Shown in pieces: positions 21,380-29,809 of a stretch of 39,860 nucleotides of DNA. The number at the start of each line of letters is the position of its first letter. Position 1 is the first letter of the stretch. The DNA is taken from positions 1 to 39,860 of IMG/VR virus record IMGVR_UViG_3300047470_000522. One strand, written 5' to 3'. The translations under genes were made by a program, and so were the position numbers. This DNA is from a virus. Below the pieces are notes generated by a model, which saw only the letters and a program-made list of their open reading frames with translations, made no database searches and was not told the DNA's origin.

Positions 21380-21400
21380 GCCGCCTCGAGCGGCTTTTTT
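21380..21400 (+). terminator. Intrinsic terminator ahead of the capsid gene
   Basis: GCCGC-CTCGA-GCGGC followed by six T, between the protease stop and the capsid start. It would attenuate read-through or define the 3-prime end of the upstream message. Confidence 0.8.
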
Positions 21401-21423
21401 ACGTCCGTCACAAGGAAAACCAG

Positions 21424-22641
21424 ATGAAATCGATTCAAGCATTGCGCGAGCAGCGTCAAAATCTCGCTCGCGAAGCCCGCAACCAGCTGGAAAACAAGGG
21501 CGACCGCACCTGGTCGAAGGAAGACCAAGCCATCTTCGACAAGCGCTCGGACGAAATTGATGCGCTGGAAAGCGAAATCGCTGCGATCGAGAAGGTCATG
21601 GCGCTGGAAGTCGAAAAAGGGCACACCGATGTCGAGCAGTTCCGCCGCCAGCCGGCAAACAAGGCCGAAGCCGAGGGCCGCGCGCTGTTCGCCAAGCTGC
21701 TGCGCCATGGCCCGACCGCCATGACCGCTGAGGAAATAGGCAAAGTTCGCAATACCATGTCGGTGGGCACGCCGGCGCAGGGCGGCTACACCGTCGAGAC
21801 CGAAGTCGCGAAGGAGCTGATCGATTACCTGAAGGCCTACGGCGGCATGCGCGGTGTCGCGTCGAGCATCACCACCAGCCAAGGCAACCCGCTCGGCTAT
21901 CCGACTTCGGACGGTACGAGCGAATCAGGCGAATGGGTGCCGGAAAACACCGCGGCATCTGCTGGCGATCCGAGCTTCGGCACCGTGGCCCTGACCGCGT
22001 TCAAGGCCAGCACCAAGATCATTACCATCCCGATCGAACTGCTGATGGACAGCTCGATCGATGTGATCGCCATGGTCAACAAGCGTCAGCGCGACCGCCT
22101 GGGTCGCACCATGAACCAGGGCTTCACTACCGGCAGCGGCGCCGGTCAGCCGACCGGCTTCGCCACCGCAGCTAGCGTCGGTCGCGTCGCCAGCACCGGC
22201 CAGACCAACACGATCCTGTACGAAGACCTGGTCGAGCTGCAGGAATCGATCGACCAGGCGTATCAGGATGCCGGCACCTGCCGCTTCATGATGCACCAGC
22301 AGACCCGCAAGGTCGTGCGCAAGCTGAAGGACAACGCTGGCCGCCCGATCTGGTCCGAATCGTACGAATCGGGTATCAAGACCGGCATCCCTGCGCAGCT
22401 GCTGGGCGCCGACGTGACGATCAACAACGACATGGCACAGCCGGCCGCCAACGCCAAGACCATCGGATTCGGTGACTTCTCGAAGTACATGATCCGCGAC
22501 GTGCTTGACCTGATCCTGTTCCGCTTCGAAGACTCGGCATACGTGTCGAAGGGCCAGATCGGCTTCCTGGGCTGGGCACGCGCCGGCGGCAACCTGCTGG
22601 ACGCCAACGGCATCAAGCTGTTCCAGCAGTCGGCGACCTAA
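21424..22641 (+). CDS. Major capsid protein (HK97 fold)
   Basis: A 405-residue capsid protein. Residues 1-95 are a coiled-coil scaffold (delta) domain (LREQRQNLAREARNQLENKG, then RSDEIDALESEIAAIEKVMA) that the protease should remove. The rest shows HK97-family marks: VGTPAQGGYTVETEVAKELIDYLKAYGGMR, then PIELLMDSSIDVIAMVNKRQRDRLGRTMNQGFTTGSG, then LLGADVTINNDM, then GDFSKYMIRDV. The ATG at 21424 is preceded by AAGGAAAA. Confidence 0.95.
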   Translation: MKSIQALREQRQNLAREARNQLENKGDRTWSKEDQAIFDKRSDEIDALESEIAAIEKVMALEVEKGHTDVEQFRRQPANKAEAEGRALFAKLLRHGPTAMTAEEIGKVRNTMSVGTPAQGGYTVETEVAKELIDYLKAYGGMRGVASSITTSQGNPLGYPTSDGTSESGEWVPENTAASAGDPSFGTVALTAFKASTKIITIPIELLMDSSIDVIAMVNKRQRDRLGRTMNQGFTTGSGAGQPTGFATAASVGRVASTGQTNTILYEDLVELQESIDQAYQDAGTCRFMMHQQTRKVVRKLKDNAGRPIWSESYESGIKTGIPAQLLGADVTINNDMAQPAANAKTIGFGDFSKYMIRDVLDLILFRFEDSAYVSKGQIGFLGWARAGGNLLDANGIKLFQQSAT

Positions 22642-22650
22642 TCGCTAATC

Positions 22651-22675
22651 GACAGCCGGCCCGGCGCCGGCTGTC
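22651..22675 (+). repeat. Perfect 10-bp hairpin after the capsid gene
   Basis: GACAGCCGGC-CCGGC-GCCGGCTGTC: a 10-bp perfect stem with a 5-nt loop and no T-tract. It may protect the capsid message from 3-prime exonucleases or act as a weak pause. Confidence 0.7.
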
Positions 22676-22699
22676 CCATCCATAACCGGAGTTATCAAA

Positions 22700-22885
22700 A
22701 TGGCAGAAGCCCAAAAAGTAAAAGCGCGCGTTCTGGTCGATTGCGACCTGGGCAAGTGCAACGACGTCATCGAAGTCGACGCGAAGCAGGTCAAGGCCCT
22801 GGCTGGCGTAGTCGACACCGACTCGGAAGCGGTCGCCTACGCCCAGTCGCTGCCGCCCCGCGCGAAGCCGGACGCCGAGAAGTAA
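22700..22885 (+). CDS. 61-residue small head-region protein
   Basis: A small protein (MAEAQKVKARVLVDCDLGKCNDVIEVDAKQVKALAGVVDTD) that looks like a short beta fold plus helix. CGGAG lies upstream. Small proteins of this sort often follow capsid genes in HK97-type phages, without a known role. No family assigned. Confidence 0.7.
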   Translation: MAEAQKVKARVLVDCDLGKCNDVIEVDAKQVKALAGVVDTDSEAVAYAQSLPPRAKPDAEK

Positions 22886-22888
22886 ACC

Positions 22889-23068
22889 ATGAGCCCCGCT
22901 GACGCCGCCAAGCTCGCGAACCTGCGCGCCGCGGCGGCGCTGCCGGGCGCTCGCTCCGTCACCGTTCGTGGCCCGGCCGGCTCGGTGACGATCCCCAAAA
23001 ACGACATAGTCGGCAAGTCCGACGACGAGCTGCTGGCATTTATCGCTGGCCGGCTCGCTGAACAATGA
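22889..23068 (+). CDS. 59-residue small head-region protein
   Basis: A 59-residue protein (MSPADAAKLANLRAAAALPG, then VTVRGPAGSVTIPKNDIVGK, ending LLAFIAGRLAEQ). It begins 3 bp after the stop of the previous gene, whose last codons (GCCGAGAAG) give only a weak ribosome site, so coupling is likely. It consists of a helix, a beta hairpin and a helix by eye. Unknown function. Confidence 0.6.
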   Translation: MSPADAAKLANLRAAAALPGARSVTVRGPAGSVTIPKNDIVGKSDDELLAFIAGRLAEQ

Positions 23069-23096
23069 ACAACCGCGATACTGGAGACGCTGCAGC

Positions 23097-25391
23097 ATGA
23101 CCCAACGAACCGCAGACCGCCTGATCCAGGCAACGACCGTCACCAGCACCGCAACTGTCACGCTCGGCGCCGCCTGGACGGGCGGATTTCAAACGCTCGC
23201 GCAGGCGATGGCGGCCGACGCTGGAAAACCCGGCGCGCTGGTCGTCGGTGCGAAGGGCCTCGAATTCTGCGTGCTGGACCCGAACACGGGCGCATGGGAA
23301 ACGTCCTCGTACACAATCACCGACGCGACCACGCTGACGCGCGATTACGTGCTGAGCAGCTCGAACAACGGCCTGCCCGTCCCGTTCGCCGCCGGCACTA
23401 AGCAAGTTATCTGCGTGGCCTCCTCGTCGCGCATGGCGGCCGGCCTGGTAGATCCGGACGACGTCGGCTTCGATATCGTCGGCTGCTATGGTCAGTCGAA
23501 CATGGAAGGCAATCCAGCGTCGGACCCCGATATCGACATCAACGACCCGCGTGTTTATCAATGGTCGACGCCGCTGAACGACGCGACCCATCGCCATCAG
23601 ATCCTCGGCAGCACGGAACCGCTGTACATGGTGACGGGCGTCCGCACCGGCAAGACTGGCCCGGCTACGCACTTCGCGCGCGCCTACCTGTCGACCGTGC
23701 CGGGCAATCGCAAAGTCCTGCTGGTCCCGGTCGCGGCCGGCTCGACGGGCCTGGTGGGCAACTACTGGCAGCCGGGCAGCCCGGGCGGCCAGGGCTACGA
23801 GACGGCCATAGCCGAGGCGAATCTCGCGATCGCCGCAGCTATCGCCATGTTCCCGAATTCGCGTTACGTCGGCACCATCTGGGCGCAGGGCGAGGCTGAT
23901 GCGCTGGCCAGCATTCCACAATGGCAATACGCCATGAATCTCAAGGCGCTGATCGCCGGCATGCGTTCGCGCATCACCGGCGCGGCGAGTTCCTGGTTCG
24001 TTATCTCGTCCATGACGCTGTACGCTCGCACCGTGTACTCGGCGGCGCAATACGACCCGATCGACTCGGCGCACAAGCAAATTGCTGCCGAGGTAAATCG
24101 GGTAGGCTTCGTTCCGCCTGTCATCGGCATGGACAACAACAGCGAGCATTACACCGCGCCCGGCATCCGTATCATGGGCGCCCGCATGGGGCTCGCCGTG
24201 CGGGCCGCCTCGCGGTCGGTCGGCGTGGATAGCACCGTGCCGACGCTCGTTGCTGCGTCCGTGGCAAACGCCTCGCCGTCCACCGTGACCCTGACGTTCT
24301 CCGAAGTGCTGGACGGCGCGTATATCCCGAGCGTCACAAACCTCGCATCGAGCGTGTCCGGTCACACAGTCAGCAACGTTGCGCTGGCGGCAAGCGGCAA
24401 CGTCCTGAACCTGGGCTTGACGACGCCGTTCGCCGCCGCTGAAAGCCGCAGCTTCACCTATCCAAAGCCGGCGACGAACTACCTGCGCGACCTGACGGGC
24501 AACCCCGTCGCGGACGGCGTGACGATGGCCATCACCGACAACGTAGCAGGGACCGGCGGTGCGGTCGCACCGGACGCGCCAACGATCGGCGTCGCTGTCG
24601 CAGGCGACGGTTATGTCGATGTCGCCTTTACGGCGCCGGCCTCGAACGGCGGCTCGGCGATCCTCGATTACACCGCATACCTGTCGACCGGCGAGAGCGC
24701 CACCAGCAGCGCCAGCCCGATCCGCGTCACCGCCGCCAACGGCACCGCCCGCACGGCAACCGCCAAGGCACGCAACGCCATTGGTTACAGCGCCGCGTCC
24801 GCCGCGTCGAACAGCGTCACGCCGGCAGCAGCTGGCGGCGGCGGGGGCGGCACGTTCACGACCATGAGCACGACCGACAAGGATGCCAGCATCACCCTAT
24901 CCGGCGGCAGCCTGATCGCCACCGGCACCGTGGCCGGCTTCAAGTCCGCGCGCGCCATCAGCGGCAAGAGCACTGGCAAGTGGTACTTCGAGGCGACCAT
25001 CGGCTCGATCGGCGGCAGCCGCGTCATGATTGGCTTCGGTGCCGCGGCGGTGTCGTTGACGGATTTTGCCGGCAGCGACGGCGGTGGTCTGTCGGCAGGT
25101 TACGACAGTCTCACCGGCACCCTGTACGCGTTCGGCGGCGGCAAGCAGACCCAGTCGACTTACACCGCCGGCGACGTCATCGGCGTGGCGCTGGACCTGA
25201 CAAACAACACCGTGCAGTTCTTCAAGAACGGCGCACCACAAACGCAGGTTGCCCTGTGGGCGCAGATCACCGGCGCAAAACCGCTGTACCCGATGATCAC
25301 GACCAACTCGGCGGGAGGCTCGCTGACGATGAATTTTGGCGCCTCGGCATTTACCAGCCTGCCGGCCGGCTTCAGCGGCTGGACCCCGTAA
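23097..25391 (+). CDS. Multidomain sialate-O-acetylesterase-like protein with FnIII and SPRY domains
   Basis: A 764-residue virion-type protein. Residues 1-115 are a phage structural N-terminal domain (DRLIQATTVTSTATVTLGAA, then WETSSYTITDATTLTRDYVLSSSNNG). Residues 125-370 are an SGNH/CE6 esterase domain: Ser134 in GQSNMEG, the WAQGEADA motif, and the His in SEHYTAPGIRIMG. Next come an Ig-like/SwmB-type repeat (about 380-485), a fibronectin type III domain (about 495-580), a glycine linker, and a C-terminal SPRY domain (GKWYFEATIG, then GDVIGVALDLTNNTVQFFKNG). It lies between the capsid and head-tail connector genes, so it may decorate the head. Deacetylation of surface glycan is inferred. 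Confidence 0.82.
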   Translation: MTQRTADRLIQATTVTSTATVTLGAAWTGGFQTLAQAMAADAGKPGALVVGAKGLEFCVLDPNTGAWETSSYTITDATTLTRDYVLSSSNNGLPVPFAAGTKQVICVASSSRMAAGLVDPDDVGFDIVGCYGQSNMEGNPASDPDIDINDPRVYQWSTPLNDATHRHQILGSTEPLYMVTGVRTGKTGPATHFARAYLSTVPGNRKVLLVPVAAGSTGLVGNYWQPGSPGGQGYETAIAEANLAIAAAIAMFPNSRYVGTIWAQGEADALASIPQWQYAMNLKALIAGMRSRITGAASSWFVISSMTLYARTVYSAAQYDPIDSAHKQIAAEVNRVGFVPPVIGMDNNSEHYTAPGIRIMGARMGLAVRAASRSVGVDSTVPTLVAASVANASPSTVTLTFSEVLDGAYIPSVTNLASSVSGHTVSNVALAASGNVLNLGLTTPFAAAESRSFTYPKPATNYLRDLTGNPVADGVTMAITDNVAGTGGAVAPDAPTIGVAVAGDGYVDVAFTAPASNGGSAILDYTAYLSTGESATSSASPIRVTAANGTARTATAKARNAIGYSAASAASNSVTPAAAGGGGGGTFTTMSTTDKDASITLSGGSLIATGTVAGFKSARAISGKSTGKWYFEATIGSIGGSRVMIGFGAAAVSLTDFAGSDGGGLSAGYDSLTGTLYAFGGGKQTQSTYTAGDVIGVALDLTNNTVQFFKNGAPQTQVALWAQITGAKPLYPMITTNSAGGSLTMNFGASAFTSLPAGFSGWTP

Positions 25392-25400
25392 GGAGGCGGC

Positions 25401-25949
25401 ATGCTGTCTCTCTACTCCGTGGCGGGCGGGCCGCTGGCGTCGGGTCCACTGGACACGGCGTCCGCGCCTCCCGCCAGCGACGCTACGACCCCGGTAGCGA
25501 TCGATATTTCCCAGGTCTCGCCGGCGCATATCGCGGTCTTCGGGGGAAGCGGTAGCCGTATCGCCGTCTTCGGCGGGACCGGCGCCAGAACGGCAATTAA
25601 TGGAATGACCATGAAACTACCTACTCTTGTCAACGGCAGGATGACCACCGATCGCGATCCGGACGAGATCAGCTGGTACGGCGCCGACATCACGCAGGAG
25701 CTGGCCGACCGCGCCACCACGCCCCTCGATCAGAGCAAGCTGATCCTGGTGCTCAACGGGGTTGCTCTGATCGAGGGGCCGCTCATTCAAACGGCGAGTG
25801 TAGGCGGCATCGCGCGCACCTACGTGGTCGCGCGGCTCGGCGGCGTCGACGGCGCTCTTCCGGCCGACTGGAACTGGATCGCGCGCGTGCCCTGCGCGAA
25901 CGGCGAGCGATTCGATAAAACGACGTATTTCAACAAGGTGGACACGTGA
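25401..25949 (+). CDS. Hypothetical structural-region protein with internal inverted repeat
   Basis: A 182-residue protein with AAGGAGG ahead of its ATG. The N-terminal third is low-complexity with a duplicated unit (IAVFGGSGS and IAVFGGTGA). The second part (LPTLVNGRMTTDRDPDEISWYGADITQELADRATT, then LILVLNGVALIEGPLIQ) recalls small phage beta-domain proteins near the head-tail joint. The gene contains a perfect 18-bp inverted repeat described separately. Its stop overlaps the next GTG start. No function assigned. Confidence 0.65.
   Translation: MLSLYSVAGGPLASGPLDTASAPPASDATTPVAIDISQVSPAHIAVFGGSGSRIAVFGGTGARTAINGMTMKLPTLVNGRMTTDRDPDEISWYGADITQELADRATTPLDQSKLILVLNGVALIEGPLIQTASVGGIARTYVVARLGGVDGALPADWNWIARVPCANGERFDKTTYFNKVDT
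25721..25779 (+). repeat. Perfect 18-bp inverted repeat inside a coding sequence
   Basis: GCCCCTCGATCAGAGCAA (25721-25738) is exactly complementary to 25762-25779, with a 23-nt loop. Both arms are translated, as TPLDQSK and VALIEGP. In RNA it would be a very stable hairpin. Confidence 0.9.
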
Positions 25950-26128
25950 ACTTCAACGTCGAAAACCTGCCCGCCGTGCGCGCACAGCTGGAGCGAGACG
26001 CTGCCGAAGCAAGCGAAGCTTCGGCGCCAGGTGACGAGGTGCCGGTGCCGTACGCCCGCGCACCGGCCGCGGTTGGCCCTCAATGCGCAGGCGCGCGGCC
26101 GCCCGCTACGCAAGGAAACGCACGATGA
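25946..26128 (+). CDS. 60-residue hypothetical protein
   Basis: A short frame starting at GTG 25946 (GTGA overlap with the previous stop) and ending in an ATGA overlap with the connector gene. The N-terminal half is a plausible helix (MNFNVENLPAVRAQLERDAAEASEA); the rest is Pro/Ala-rich and likely disordered. The double overlap is the main support. Confidence 0.5.
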   Translation: MNFNVENLPAVRAQLERDAAEASEASAPGDEVPVPYARAPAAVGPQCAGARPPATQGNAR

Positions 26129-26688
26129 CGATACGCGAGCTCTCGCCGCCCGCCGCGCTGGCGGTAACCCTTGCCGAGGCCAAGGACCAGCTGCGCATCG
26201 ACCAGGGCGATACAGCGTTCGACACCCACCTCGCCACCTGGATTGCCGGTATCAGCCAGGAGGCGGAGCATGTCACCGGTCGCGTGTTCGTCAACCGAAC
26301 AATGCGTGTCACGCTGGACGGGTTCGAACCGTCGATACGTCTCAGTGCGCCTACCTTCAGCGTCGAGAGCATCAAGTTCATCGATGTCGATGGCCAGCAG
26401 CAGGTTCTTGACCCTGCCGACTACTTCGCCGACCAGGTCACCGAGCCCGGCTATGTAATGCCGCAAGTCGGACGGGCCTGGCCGGCAACGCTGGCGCGTG
26501 CGAACGCCGTAACGGTCGATTTCACCGGCGGCTATGGTCCTGACGCGACGACCACGCCGCCGGCGGCCAAGCTGTATATCCTGGCGCGCCTGGTCGAGCA
26601 GTGGGATCCGGTCGTCAAGGAGTTCAAGCAGACGGCGCGTTCGAACTTCATCCCACGCCTGCTTGATGGCCTAAAGGTGTACGGATGA
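26125..26688 (+). CDS. Head-tail connector protein (gp6-like, phiE125 gp8 family)
   Basis: A 187-residue protein of the adaptor family that binds under the portal. Typical marks are VTLAEAKDQLRIDQGDTAFDTHLATWIAGISQEAEHVTGR near the start, the FSVESIKFIDVDGQ region, and AVTVDFTGGYGPDATTTPPAAKLYILARLVEQW. ATG 26125 has AAGGAAA ahead and is preferred to the upstream in-frame ATG 26083. Confidence 0.88.
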   Translation: MTIRELSPPAALAVTLAEAKDQLRIDQGDTAFDTHLATWIAGISQEAEHVTGRVFVNRTMRVTLDGFEPSIRLSAPTFSVESIKFIDVDGQQQVLDPADYFADQVTEPGYVMPQVGRAWPATLARANAVTVDFTGGYGPDATTTPPAAKLYILARLVEQWDPVVKEFKQTARSNFIPRLLDGLKVYG

Positions 26689-27026
26689 CACACGCATTCG
26701 CCCTCGATAAGCAGGTGACCCTGCAGGCCAAGACGGCCGAGCGCACTGCGTTGAATGCGCCGGTCAATACCTGGGTCAACGTTTTGCCTGGCGCCGGTAA
26801 GGCCTGGGCTCGCATCAGCGACCTCACCGGCCGGCAGTACGCGGCCGCCGGTGGTGTCAAGAATTACCTGCAGACCGAAATTACACTCCGGCGCCGACCT
26901 GACCTGATCGTGCTGCCGAGCATGCGCGTCGTGCATGCTGGTTTCGCGTACGACATCGAGGCGGTGCTCGCACGCGACCAGCACTGGCTCACCCTCATGT
27001 GTCGAAAGGAGCCGCTCGATGGCTGA
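26685..27026 (+). CDS. Phage head closure (head-tail adaptor) protein
   Basis: A 113-residue beta-barrel-type protein of the SPP1 gp16/HK97 gp7 group: LDKQVTLQAKTAERTALNAPVNTWVNV, then AWARISDLTGRQ, then QTEITLRRRPDLIVLPSMRVVHAGFAYDIEAVL. It closes the filled head and joins it to the tail. ATGA overlap with the connector gene; it overlaps the next gene by 8 bp. Confidence 0.85.
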   Translation: MTHAFALDKQVTLQAKTAERTALNAPVNTWVNVLPGAGKAWARISDLTGRQYAAAGGVKNYLQTEITLRRRPDLIVLPSMRVVHAGFAYDIEAVLARDQHWLTLMCRKEPLDG

Positions 27027-27528
27027 TCTGGAAGTGAAGGGCTTGGCCGAGCTGCGCACGCGCATGGCTGGCATCCCTGACAAGCTCATCAAGAACGCGT
27101 TGCGGTCCGGGCTGCGAAAAGGCGCGACTGTCGTGCGCAACCAGGCGCGGGAGAATTTCAACGCGGCCGGCGGCCCCAACGACTTGACCGGCGCCCTCAA
27201 GGCTTCGATCCGGGTCACGCCGCGCCGCGGCACGCCGACCAGGGTGGTGTTCAGCGTGTCGGCGGGCGCGCTGACGAAGGCGCAGACCAAGAAGTTCGGC
27301 GCTGACTCGGCGTATTACGCTCTCTGGGTCGAGCGCGGCCACATCAACCGAAAGCTGGGCGCGGCCCTGCGCGGCGGCACCCGGCGGAAGGCTGCGGCGC
27401 GCGCCGCGTCGACGAACAACACGCCGGCCCACCCGTTCATGCGGCCCGCGATCGAGGCGAAGGCCAAGGAAGCGATCGACATCATGGTCCAGGCCGTCGC
27501 TGAAAAGCTGCCGGAGCTCGGCAAGTGA
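27019..27528 (+). CDS. HK97 gp10-family neck/tail protein
   Basis: A 169-residue protein with the gp10 pattern: LEVKGLAELRTRMAGIPDKLIKNALRSGLRKGATVVRNQARENF, then SIRVTPRR, then YYALWVERG, then PAHPFMRPAIEAKAKEAIDIMVQAV. The ATG at 27019 with AAAGGAG upstream sets the start. Family members take part in head-tail joining. The middle carries an extra basic loop (RGGTRRKAAARAAS). Confidence 0.88.
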   Translation: MADLEVKGLAELRTRMAGIPDKLIKNALRSGLRKGATVVRNQARENFNAAGGPNDLTGALKASIRVTPRRGTPTRVVFSVSAGALTKAQTKKFGADSAYYALWVERGHINRKLGAALRGGTRRKAAARAASTNNTPAHPFMRPAIEAKAKEAIDIMVQAVAEKLPELGK

Positions 27529-27923
27529 GCGCGCACGCGGCAATTTTGGCGCTGCTGCAGCAGGCCGGCGGGCTGACTGCGCTGGTGGGCGATCGCATCT
27601 TTCCGAACGAGCTGCCGGATCCGCCGGTGTACCCGGCGCTGACCTACCAGAAAGTCGGCGGCGCGAGCGCGCGCGGCGCGGTCGAAAACCCTGGCCTGGG
27701 CCGAGCATCCTTTCAGGTTTCGACCTGGGCGCGGACGCTGGATGAAGTCGTAGCGATCGCGGACGAAGTCAGGAAAGCCCTGGACCGGAAGCGCAAGGCG
27801 GTTGTCGCCGGCGTACAGGTCGACGACTGTTTCTACGAGGACGATGTCGATTCCAGCGACACGACCGAAAAGGTGTACTTCAACCACATGAGCTTTCGGC
27901 TCCACTACCGCGAAACGAGATGA
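27525..27923 (+). CDS. DUF3168 tail completion protein
   Basis: A 132-residue protein starting at GTG 27525 by overlap. The DUF3168 family is recognised by IFPNELPDPPVYPALTYQKVGG and by FQVSTWARTLDEVVAIADEVRKALD, with FNHMSFRLHYRE at the end. By analogy with HK97-type modules it is the tail terminator, capping the tail tube where it meets the neck. Confidence in the family is high; the exact role is inferred. Confidence 0.85.
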   Translation: MSAHAAILALLQQAGGLTALVGDRIFPNELPDPPVYPALTYQKVGGASARGAVENPGLGRASFQVSTWARTLDEVVAIADEVRKALDRKRKAVVAGVQVDDCFYEDDVDSSDTTEKVYFNHMSFRLHYRETR

Positions 27924-28342
27924 CGAAAACCGAACAAATCATGGATGCGATGAAGGCGGCTCTGGTCGGCGCAGGCCTCAGCGTTCCGGACCTGCAGGTG
28001 CGCGATGACACCGAGAAGCCGCACAGCTTCGAGAGCATGCCGTGCATCGTGCTCGACTGCGGCGACGAATACCCGGATCCGGTCGCAGGGATGGGTTTCG
28101 TCTACTGGAACCTCACCGTGCTGCTGCTGATCGCCGCCGACGGTCCGGCCCCGAAGATGGCGCCGGAGCCGACGCGCGCCGCCGCGCAGGCCGCCCTTTA
28201 CGCGGATCGTACCCTCGGCGGCGCCGTGCTCGACCTGGCCGTTGGCCCGATCGTCCGCGGCATCGACGAAGAAAACCCGGCCTGTGGCATCACCCAGGTC
28301 TCCTACAACCTGAAATACCGAGCCATGGAAGGAACGGCATGA
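27920..28342 (+). CDS. Hypothetical tail-module protein
   Basis: A 140-residue protein (MTKTEQIMDAMKAALVGAGL, then ESMPCIVLDCGDEYPDPVAG, then VYWNLTVLLLIAADGPAPKM). The alpha/beta pattern and final strand (GITQVSYNLKYRAME) resemble the tail terminator fold of its neighbour, so it could be a second minor tail completion protein. Overlaps both neighbours as ATGA. Not assigned to a named family. Confidence 0.7.
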   Translation: MTKTEQIMDAMKAALVGAGLSVPDLQVRDDTEKPHSFESMPCIVLDCGDEYPDPVAGMGFVYWNLTVLLLIAADGPAPKMAPEPTRAAAQAALYADRTLGGAVLDLAVGPIVRGIDEENPACGITQVSYNLKYRAMEGTA

Positions 28343-28542
28343 ATCACGAACACGAAGGGCAGGGCGGCAGTTACGTCGTCGGCGAAGACGGCAAGGTCAA
28401 CCTGGTCGAGCGCACCAGGCAGCCCGGCGAGGCAGTGCCGCCGGAAGACCCGGCGCCTGCCGAAGCAACCAAGTCCACGAGGGCCGCGAAAGCGGCCCTT
28501 TCTTCGCCGGCCGCGCCGGTTGACCAATCCCCCGCGGAGTAA
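28339..28542 (+). CDS. 67-residue hypothetical protein of the tail module
   Basis: A short polar protein (MNHEHEGQGGSYVVGEDGKVNLVERTRQ, then Pro/Ala/Glu-rich). It starts by ATGA overlap with AAGGAACGGC upstream and ends just before the tail tube gene. Short disordered proteins directly before the tail tube gene are common in siphoviruses; role unknown. Confidence 0.6.
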   Translation: MNHEHEGQGGSYVVGEDGKVNLVERTRQPGEAVPPEDPAPAEATKSTRAAKAALSSPAAPVDQSPAE

Positions 28543-28544
28543 AC

Positions 28545-29705
28545 ATGACCCTTCTCACCCGCAAGCGCACCATCCTGGCGAAAATCGAATCGACCTACGG
28601 CCAGGATCCGACGCCGACCGCGACGCTGGACGCACTCCTGATGAGCAACGTCACCGTCAGCCCGATGGAGATGACGCTGGTCCAGCGCAACAACATCAAG
28701 GCCTTCCTGGGCAGCAACCCGTCGGTTTTGGCGGCGATCTACGCCAAGGTCAGCTTCGACATCGAAGTGGCCGGATCCGGTACGGCTGGCACGGCGCCGG
28801 CGTACGACGAACTGCTGCGCGCCTGCGGCCTGTCGGCGACCACGCTGGCGTCGGCTCTCTCCGGCGCCGCGGCCGCCGGCAGCGCGGCCAGCATCACGCT
28901 CGCCGCTGGCGCCTCGGCGGTCGACGGCGCTTACGTCGGCATGACGATCAACCTGACCGGCGGCACTGGTGCCGGCCAGTCGGCGGTGATCGCCAGTTAC
29001 AACGGTACGACCAAGGTCGCGACGTTCACCGCGCCGCTGGCGACGGCTGCCGCAGCCGCGACCGCGTACACGCTGCCCCTGCAGGTGGTCTACCGCCCGG
29101 TGTCGGACAACTTTGAATCCGTGGCGTTCTACGTCAACGTCGACGGTGTCCGTCACCTCATGCTGGGCGCCCGCGGCACCGTTTCGCTGAAGGCCAGTGC
29201 GCAGGGCATCCCGATGTGGAGCTTTGCGTTCACCGGCCTGTACACCACGCCGACCGACGTCCCGATCCCGCAGCCGAACCTGACCCAGTTCGCGGCGCCG
29301 CTGGCGGTCAACAACCAGAACACCGGTGGCCTGAACATCTCCGGCTACCTGACCGGCGTGGTCAGCGACTTCAGCATCGACCTGGCCGCGTCGGTCGTGT
29401 TCCGCTCGCTGCCGGGCGGTACCGAGGAAGTGAAGCTGACCGATCGCCAGCCAACCGGCTCCGTCACCTTCGAAGCTACCACGGTGGCAGCGAAGGACTG
29501 GTGGACGATGATGAAGAACGTTGTGCTGGGCCCGTTCTCGGTCACCCACGGCAAGACCGCCGGCAACATCGTCAAGATCGACGCCCCGCAGCAGCAGTTG
29601 ACCTCGCCGAGCTACGGCGACAAGGACGGCATCACCATGCTGACCTGCAAGCAGGAATTCAACGCGCTCAACGGTAACGACGAGCTGACCCTCTGCTTCA
29701 TGTAA
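28545..29705 (+). CDS. Major tail tube protein
   Basis: A 386-residue tail tube protein. The start (LLTRKRTILAKIESTYGQDPTPTATLDALLMSNVTVSPMEMTLVQR) and the end (QPTGSVTFEATTVAAKDWW, then TCKQEFNALNGNDELTLCFM) match tube proteins of proteobacterial siphoviruses. Residues about 105-185 are an Ala/Gly/Thr-rich beta insertion (GGTGAGQSAVIASYNGTTKVATF), which may project from the tail as a decorating domain. It polymerises around the tape measure. Confidence 0.88.
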   Translation: MTLLTRKRTILAKIESTYGQDPTPTATLDALLMSNVTVSPMEMTLVQRNNIKAFLGSNPSVLAAIYAKVSFDIEVAGSGTAGTAPAYDELLRACGLSATTLASALSGAAAAGSAASITLAAGASAVDGAYVGMTINLTGGTGAGQSAVIASYNGTTKVATFTAPLATAAAAATAYTLPLQVVYRPVSDNFESVAFYVNVDGVRHLMLGARGTVSLKASAQGIPMWSFAFTGLYTTPTDVPIPQPNLTQFAAPLAVNNQNTGGLNISGYLTGVVSDFSIDLAASVVFRSLPGGTEEVKLTDRQPTGSVTFEATTVAAKDWWTMMKNVVLGPFSVTHGKTAGNIVKIDAPQQQLTSPSYGDKDGITMLTCKQEFNALNGNDELTLCFM

Positions 29706-29734
29706 CCCGGCGCAAGCCAACAACCGAGCACCGA

Positions 29735-29772
29735 CCAGCCGCCGTCGCCCTTCGCGTGGGCGCGGTGGCTGG
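29735..29772 (+). repeat. Long hairpin between tail tube and chaperone genes
   Basis: CCAGCCGCCGTCGCCC pairs with GGGCGCGGTGGCTGG (one G-T pair, one bulge) around a short loop. No T-tract follows. It may set the relative amounts of tail tube and chaperone messages. Confidence 0.6.
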
Positions 29773-29809
29773 CACGGGCAAATTCACACCCACGCGAAAG
29801 GAAGCACCC

